Assembly: GCA_029582155.1 (NCBI GenBank)
Contig: CM055898.1
Coordinates: 23,549,339-23,613,338 of the forward strand
Length of the DNA: 64,000 nt
Source: Panopea generosa
Lineage: Eukaryota > Mollusca > Bivalvia > Adapedonta > Hiatellidae
Direction: 5' to 3'
Position numbers and translations under genes: made by a program. Below, in pieces: positions 27,401-36,400 of the stretch; within the stretch, counting starts at the first letter, position 1; every line of letters begins with the position of its first letter. The notes under the pieces are model-generated. The model was not told where the DNA came from. It ran no database searches and was given only the letters and a program-made list of their open reading frames with translations.

Positions 27401-30400
27401 CTTTTTTTTCGTTAAGTGGAAATGAGTGGGTTAGAAAATACGCATTTTGCAATGTAATCTACAAACTGGTGCTATATCTCTACTAACAGAAGACAAGAGA
27501 GAAGTACAGATAAAGTGAATCTATAAACTACAAACTGGTGCTTTCTCTATACTAACAGAAGGCAAGAGAAAAGTACAGATAAAGTGAATCTATAAACTAC
27601 AAACTGGTGCTATATCTCTACTAACAGAAAGCAAGAGAGAAGTACAGATAAAGTGAATCTATAAACTACAAACTGGTGCTATCGCTCTAATAACAGAAGG
27701 CAAGAGAGAAGTACAGAAAAATGTATCTATAAACTACAAATGGTGTTGTCTCTCTAATAACAGAAGGCAAGAGAGAAGTACAGATAAAGTGAATCTATAA
27801 ACTACAAACTGGTGCTATCTCTCTACTAACAGAAAGCAAGAGAAAAGTACAGATAAAGTGAATCTATAAACTACAAACTGGTGCTATATCTCTACTAACA
27901 GAAGGCAAGAGAGAAGTACAGATAAAGTGAATCTATAAACTACAAATTGGTGCTATCTCTCTAATAACAGAAGGCAAGGGAGAAGTACAGAAAAATGTAT
28001 CTATAAACTACAAACTGGTGTTGTCTCTCTAATAACAGAAGGCAAGAGAGAAGTACAGATAAAGTGTATCTATAAACTACAAACTGGTGCTATCTCTCTA
28101 ATAACAGAAAGCAAGGGGGTAGTACAGATGAATTAAATTTATAAACTACAAACTGGTGCTGTCTATCAATAACAGAAGGCAAGAGGGAAGTACAGATAAA
28201 GTGAATCTATATACTACAAACTGATGCTGTCTATCTAATAACAGAAGACAAGAAGGAAGTACAGATAAAGTGAATCTATAAACTATCAACTGGTGCTATC
28301 TCTCTTAAAACAGAAAGCAAGAGGGAAGTACAGATAAAGTGAATCTATAAACTACAAACTTGTACTGTCTCTCTAATAACAGACAGCAAGAGGGAAGTAC
28401 AGATAAAATGAATCTATAAACTACGAACTGGTGCTGTCTCTCTAATAACAGGAGGGAAGTACAGATAAATTAAATCTATAAACTAAAACTGGTGCTGTCT
28501 CTCTAATAACAGAAGCCAAGAGGGAAGTACAGATAAAGTGAATCTGTAAAGATGTTATATTATATAAGGAAATCTCACTTGACTGTTAAAATTATGTTCA
28601 GAGAACAAGACTTGGCCGAAATCTTTACTCATATCTTAGCTCGAGGATTGAATTTCCTTAAACACAAGTCCTTATAGATTTATTTTCTAGCCTATAAAAT
28701 TATTTTACAGTTTGATTTTGTAATAGAAAACATTAAAATAGAGCATTATATTAGAATAATGATGTCAACGTGTGATTTTGTCATGTCTGTTAACCCATAT
28801 GAGACGGGAAGGTGTGCGTAACATTATCCCACACCCTACGCAGCCAGGATATCCCAGGCAGTATTCAAGAAAAAAAAGAAATAAACACAAAATACACCCT
28901 GCAGTGACTTGACAATTGAGTAAACAATTACTAGACTGAGAAAGTATACAACAGACTATTCACCAAACACACACCTTCTGCCAAAACTGCATCACTCGTA
29001 GGACGTGAGTAAATCCCTGAATCCAATAAACTACTGTTGTTGTGCTCTTTCTTGGACTCCGCTGTTTTACTTAATCTATCAGAGCCTCTTAAATTCTCTG
29101 GAATGGTTTTGATAGTTTTCCCCTTCCGTGAATCACATTCAGATGTCGCTGGGCGACGTGCAGTGGAATATCTACCTGGAACGTATTCTGAGTTAGTTCT
29201 TGACACAGAATTTTTAGCCGCCACTGGAATTGATGTTTTTGTTCCTGAGTGAGAATGAACAGAATCATGCCTATCCTTTCTGCTAGAAATAACTTTAGCA
29301 CTTTTTGTGTCTTCAGTCACTTTTTGTGATTTTGCGGAATTTGTTCTTGCTTTCTTTACCGCACGGTCTTTAATCAAACTTAATTCTGCAGTTGGAATTA
29401 TATTTTCAACATTTTCTTTCTGCGGATTCATAAGTTGCTCCATCTGCGACGTGTCTTGACTGGTATCATAATCCATGGCTTGTGCCGTAGGCGGCACCTT
29501 TTTCTTTACCATCACTATAGGCTCATTGCCGGATAACTGCGGCTGTGAAACGTTAAAGTCTGGTTTAAATAATCCTTTGTACATTTCTGGATTTAACGGC
29601 TTTATAGGTCTTTTATCGTATGCGTCATATTTATTATCACCAATTGCTGTGGCTGGACGATTATCTCCCCTAGTTAGGATTTCAAACAGGTTTTGAGTTA
29701 CGGGTGCTGAGAGCACGGCAGACATAGATGGCGCTGTCATTGGTCTGGAGGGCGTAGCTGGCGATTTAACATCTACAGGGAGGTACATGGACTCAGAATC
29801 CAATAGACTTGAGGTACTCTTCTTATCGTAATCTGCCAAATAAAGAATGTGTTAGTTTAACAAAATGGAGACAGTACTGGAATTCTAATATATCTTGACT
29901 TCACAATAACACATTTTTAATGCCACTTCCAAATCATTCAGGTTATCTTATACTTATAAGTCAATTAAGGAGGGTTCTCTGTGGCTGAGTGGCTATGGGA
30001 CTGTTGTCTAACAATAAAAACTGATCTCTCATGGCTTTGAGCTCAGCTAGATCCAAAATCTTTATGTGAGAAGGTTAACCAGTTACTTGTGAAAGAACAA
30101 TGATTCTGCTCAGAATCATTTTGAGGTCTGCCTCTACCAATAAAACTGGATATGCCATATACAGTCACCTGCCATGTGTTGAAAATGGGGTCAAATATCA
30201 TCCCCCCACCCCCTCCCACAAAAAAACAACAACAAAAGCAACTACATGTAAATAACAGGATGCTTTATAGGTGACGAAAAACCTCATTATCAAAACCGTA
30301 CCATACTCAGATATTTGAAAACATGACATGTGCTTAATTAACCGTATGAACTGTTTTTGCCTATATCTTGCATACCCTACGACTGTTTAAGTCCATATAA

Positions 30401-33400
30401 ATGAAGGTGATTTTTTATATTATCTGTTGAACTAACATTGTTATGTGTAGCTCTTGAACTTAAATGTCATGTTAAAACTTGGTACAAATTTGTTTTGATT
30501 TCAAATTATTTAAATCTTGAGTAAAATGTATGCTATTAATTATTATACTATTGATGGCAATTTTTAATGTTTGTTTAAAGAGAATATTTACCCTCTGAGG
30601 TGACATCTTGTACAGACAAGTCATTTAGATGTCCTCCACCACCTGCCCTGTCATAACTGTAGCCTGAACTCACAGAGGAATCTGCAATAAAAAGAACAGT
30701 TTACCTTCAAATTATGTTAAAGAACTATAAGAAAACAATACACCTGTACCAAAGAATTGAGGATAGTTCCTGAATTTCTGTGATTCCTTCCTTCATCAGG
30801 ACCTATCTGTTACAACATGAATTTAATTAATACCACAAGAAGAGAATGTTTCCAGGGAAACATTCAGGTTAATGTATAAAATAGTATGCAATGAGAAACT
30901 AATATTACTGGATATTACCGGTATACAAACGTATAGATCATTTTTATAAGAGGACAAGATGGAGAAGTACCAATCAATATTAAATAGAAGATAACAAAGG
31001 ACACACATCACGATGACTGTAAATATAAATATATAAACACTACCTCAAGGCTGAGTAACTGTTGTCAATAGAACATCTGTTACTAATGACATGTATATTT
31101 TGAACTAATTATATAAACAGACAGATGGTTAATCATAATGATAAAAACTAGAAAAAAACAAAACATTCTGCAGCTATCATGAATAAAAACGCAATTTTAG
31201 TGCCTTCCATATTGATTGCAGAAGTTCTGAATGACTGCTTGTTGTCTTAAACATGTGTTAAACCTTGCTTTGCACAAATTCTATCTCAAAATGTTTGCTA
31301 TATAAATGAGATAATGAGAATTTGTACCAACATTGTGAGATAAAGAAAACCCATCCAAGGGTTAAAGATGCAAAAAAGAACGAGGCTCTGCCATGATCTT
31401 TGCACATATCTTGAACCGAGGGTTGGAATTCCTTATCTCACAGTCCCATGTGACCAGGATATCGCTGTCTGAGAAAAAAATCTTAGGGATTTTTAAGTCC
31501 CTCTTTACTTTCCCGCCAAATTTTCCATAACTTTTACTATGCGCATACTCAAATGGCTGCTATACTCTGCAGACAGATGACACAAAAGAATAAAATCTAG
31601 AACAATTTTTAAAATTATCATAATATTATGTCAACACTAAACATTTACATGATAAAACGATCAGTGTATAAACTTATACAATAAATAATCATTATTACTC
31701 ATACAGACATGGTTTTCCAATCTGAAATTTATTAAAAATTACTGCCATTTATGCAACCGTTCTTCAATATACTAGAATAGCATGGCAGACAACTTAGGGA
31801 AGCCTGTACAAACATGGCAGGATGGAGCACAAACAAAGAAACTAGAGATCTTTTCCACAAAAATTGATTACTTTAGTGTAGAAGGTGTAATAATTGATTA
31901 ATCCATGCAAGAAGGTGCAGGGTAAATACGAGTCCAGTTATGATTGTACAGTAACTATAATCGATTCCGGTTATAAAACAAGGTGAAAAATTTGTTTGTT
32001 ATCTAGGGGTAAAAAATATCGGTATACTAAATCACCTATTGTATGTTTGACATCTGTCGCATTGTTTATAGTAATGGTGGGTTTAACTAAATACCAGTAG
32101 AAAATGTTTTCAAATCTTGGTGACTCAACTTCTAGTTCTATAGACTCAAAGTTGCATCAGGTAAAATACATGTATTACCATAATCCTTTATTCATATGTA
32201 TGGAGATCATAAAGCAATGTATATCTATGCATTAGACCTTATTCAAATAAATGGAGATCATAATGCTACAAATATGCACTAATCCTTTATTCACATGGAC
32301 AGAGAGCATAATGAAACAAGTATGCATTAATTCTTTTCTCATATGTATAGAGATCACAATACAACAGCCATGCACTAGTCCTTTATCCATAAGGATATGG
32401 GGATCATAATGCAAGTTATTCATTAATTTTCATTCATATGACTAGAGAGCAGAATGGAAGATACATAAATAATCCTTTATTCGTATGACTAGAGAGCATA
32501 ATGCAAGATACATAAATAATCCTTTATTCATATTGATGGAGATTGGCCAGCATAATACAACAAACATAAATAATCCTTTATTCATATTGATGGAGAACAT
32601 AATGCAATATACATAAATAATCCTTTATTCATATGGATTGAGGGTATAATGCAACATACATAAATAATCCTTTATTCATATGGATGGAGAGCTGAATGCA
32701 ACATACATAAATGATCCTTTATTCATCTTGATGGAGCTTTTTAGTATCCCTATTTTTCCATTTGTCTATAAAATTATATTTATTTCCTGGAGTTTGTGCA
32801 TTTATAAACTTTGCGAAACCACAAAAATTCTAATTTTAAAAGTCCAAAAACTTGTAAAATTTGAATGCAACAGGATAGACATTGAACTTTTTTTAGCAAT
32901 TGTCTATAGGACAATTTAAAAATTCAATTGTCCACAGGGAAAAATACTTGTCCCTCACATTACCAATTCTCATACTTAACTAACATCGAATTCATATAAA
33001 GCTGGTTCTTCTGCATGCAATATGGCTAACTGATATTTTGCTTTGTTTTAATGCCAAATAAATATATCCATCACTTTCAAATTTCCATGTTTACTTTTCA
33101 AGGGACAACAAATTGGAGAATTAACTTGTACCTCTATGAATCAAAATAGTATAGGACAACAGGAGAGTTAATACATTTAACATCTATCCGTGGATGTGAC
33201 TTGGCAAGTTTACACATGAAATCTTAAAACTCTAAATAGCAGACAGTATAATTGTGCTTCTTTTTTTTTATTATTTATATCAGGGGGAAAAAATGGGACT
33301 ATTTGACATGTATTGACATGTATTCGATTATTTTAGATTTTACGAGAGAAAATCTAAAGAAAATATTACCATTACACAATATCAACTGATACCGTAATTT

Positions 33401-36400
33401 CAAAAACTCTTTTCACGTTCTAATATACTTTTAAAGCAGACTGTGCAAATATGAATGAAGAGTCTATTATGGTACTCCTTTGTGCAAGATATGACCTTGG
33501 TGCAAAATAACGAAATACTGTGTTTTACACAAAAGTATGACCAAAGTTTATACCAGTTGTCTCATTAGACCAAACTTTGTCATTCATCTCTCCTACAATC
33601 ATTGCAGTTTACAGCTGATACCATTAATCCAGATCTAGTTTTGACTATTTTACTCACAAATACACTTCGGCAATAATTTCAGTTGTACAAACCTGTCAAT
33701 AAAAGTTTATCTATGCTACTTACTCCAACAAAAGCATTTGCAATAAATGAAATGGATCTTGTTGAAAAGTTGACAATTCAGCACCAGATACGGTCGGTCT
33801 GTGTCTGACTATAAATTAATACTGAAGCACTGTCCAGTGGTAGAGCGTCTGCCTTGCATGCAGAAGGTCCTGAGTTTGATCCCCCAACTGGGTTTAATGC
33901 CCGGCTTGATCACAGCAAAGACTTGAAAAATGGTACTAGGAGCTTCCTACATTTAGATGATAGTTTTAAGTCTGGTGAGCCCAGTGTCAGTATAATGTGA
34001 CTGGATGGAGGTATTATACCATGTGTCTGCGGCATGATAATCCAGAGTGGCAGTATAATGTGACTGGGTGGAGGTATTATACCGTGTGTCTTCGGCATGA
34101 TACTCCAGTGTGGCAGTATAATGTGACTTGGTGGAGGTATTATACCATGTGTCTGCAGCATGATACTCCAGTGTGGCAGTATAATGTGACTGGGTGGAGG
34201 TATTATACCGTGTGTCTGCGGCATGATACTCCAGTGTGGCAGTATAATGTGACTTGGTGGAGGTATTATACCATGTGTCTGCAGCATGATACTCCAGAGT
34301 GGCAGTATAATGTGACTGGGTGGAAGTATTATACCATGTGTCTGCAGCATGATACTCCAGTGTGGCAGTATAATGTGACTTGGTGGAGGTGTTATACCAT
34401 GTGTCTGCAGCATGATACTCAAGTGTGGCAGTATAATGTGACTTGGTGGAGGTATTATACCGTGTGTCTGCAGCATGATACTCCAGTGTGGTAGTATAAT
34501 GTGACTGGGTGGAGGTATTATACCATGTGTCTGCGGCATGATACTCCAGTGTAGTAGTTATCAGAATGCAGTCTCAAGTAGACACTGAAAAACTAGAAAG
34601 CGATGCTAAATACTGCACAACAACTGCATTGAATTTGAATGTGGTGGAGTGCAAGTTAGCCTTATTTAGCCTTAATCGATGGCAGGAAGGTTTACAATGG
34701 AGGGTAACCACAACAGAAGCCCATTCCATTACTTGACTAGAGGGGGAGGGGGTTTAGCACAATTCTCTAGAGATAAAGGTTATATTATGGTACCTGATTT
34801 TACTGATGGAAGAAGACCCAAGTCTGCATCTGAGTTAGTGTCCTTCTGCAAGTGACTGACAAACTTTCTCATCTAAATGACTTAGGACTGAAATGAGCTC
34901 GAAAACTTCAACGGTGAAGGTGAAAGCTTGAGACAAGAGAGTTAAGACCATTTGGACACAGTGGACCTTTAGATAAATGGAATTCAGGATCTTGGACTTA
35001 GACCACATGCCCACAGAGGACCCTTAAATAAGAAGAACAGACAATCTGAAACATAAGACCACATGCCCACAGAGGACCCTTAAATAAGAAGAACAGACAA
35101 TCTGAAACATAAGACCACATGCCCACAGAGGACCCTTAAATAAGAAGAACAGACAATCTGACACATTAGACCACATGCCAGATCCTTTGTTAGAAGGAAC
35201 AGAATAATCTTGGATCAGAAACCATGCAATGGACAGAAAGGACACATTCTATTCAACACTACATAACACGCATTTTTAAACTTTATATTATTTACATATT
35301 GTGTAGGTAATTCCTTCAGCTTTATGAACAGACAGTATTTTGGTATAAAAACAACAGATAAATGTTTTAGAGCAAAGATCTCATTAAATTTAGATCACCC
35401 CTTGTCTATCAAGAATTAACTTCAAATTCAACTAGCTGGCCCAATTAACTCAGTCAGTTACACTTCTGACTATCAATCCAGGGGTCATGAGTTGGAATCC
35501 CCACCCGGTAACAGTCTCCGTGATGACTGATATACGACATTGTGTCTCATTATCATTCGTCTCTCACTGCCGATTCATGTGGGAAAGTTATTAGTTACTT
35601 GCAAAGATGGGGTGTCCTCGACTACTGGTTAACCTTTCAGGATCCCAGTAAACAGTGGTTAGGTTAACTGATTGTCTGTTAGCCCTCGATGACATAAAAA
35701 TGACGCTAAATATTCAATGAATCAATCAAATGTAATTAAATAAAAAGCTCAACATATATATAGTAATTTCAAAACACATCCAGTATAGAACTTCACATTG
35801 AAGGTCCAATTTCAAATTGTGTATTTTTTTCAATGCCATTATTTGTATGACTGGTAACATTAACATTTATTTACTGAGAGTTACGGCAGTTTGTGATCCG
35901 ATCAGATTGCTAATCTCCTTTGTGCTATTCTACACCATGTGTTACTCGTTTAAAACTTATGTCAAACAGTTTACCAAACCCATACTTTATTCTTTCTACT
36001 GGTATTTTTAGATGTCTATATCAAGGTGTTATCTTGAATAAAAAAAACACACATTTCAGAACACAAAAGATGTAAAAAAAATTTAAATTAAGAATTATTT
36101 TTATAATTTATTTCTGTATGCATTATTCTGAATTGCAGAGCATTCTCCTCTAATGAATAAAAGGGTTTAATCGAAATTTGGATAATGAAGATCATCTTCA
36201 TCTTCATTATTATCAATTTTTAGTTTAATGAAATTATCTTTAGTACAATATGACATTGACTGAAATGTTCAAACAGAAGAATGCTCATTTAAAACTTAGC
36301 TAGACAACTATATACAAAGTTTGTACACTGTAAAAACAACATTGGCACATATAATTCTTCATCTCAGCCCTTTTTCTCCCTAGCATGTAAAGTAAATCAC

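Larger units (their letters stand above)
24274..28974 (-). other. intron d-e
   Basis: It holds three small DNA elements, a SINE-B piece at about 26,380-26,460, and a two-copy element with a large internal array (27,040-28,800). Positions 24,280-24,930, 25,140-25,650 and 26,470-27,040 show nothing recognisable. Confidence 0.6.

Noticed and set aside
28931..29839. 302-codon ORF starting MADYDKK as a stand-alone gene
   Set aside because: The ATG lies just upstream of a good acceptor, and phase-1 joining to exons c and e continues the protein on both sides; it is an internal exon.
33822..33885. Functional tRNA-Ala gene
   Set aside because: The tRNA-like part is the head of a SINE with mismatches and a linked body shared by other copies; the same holds for families A, B, C and E.
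33910..34539. 209-codon minus and 165-codon plus ORFs
   Set aside because: They are translations of a 63-bp array inside a SINE, open on both strands at once.
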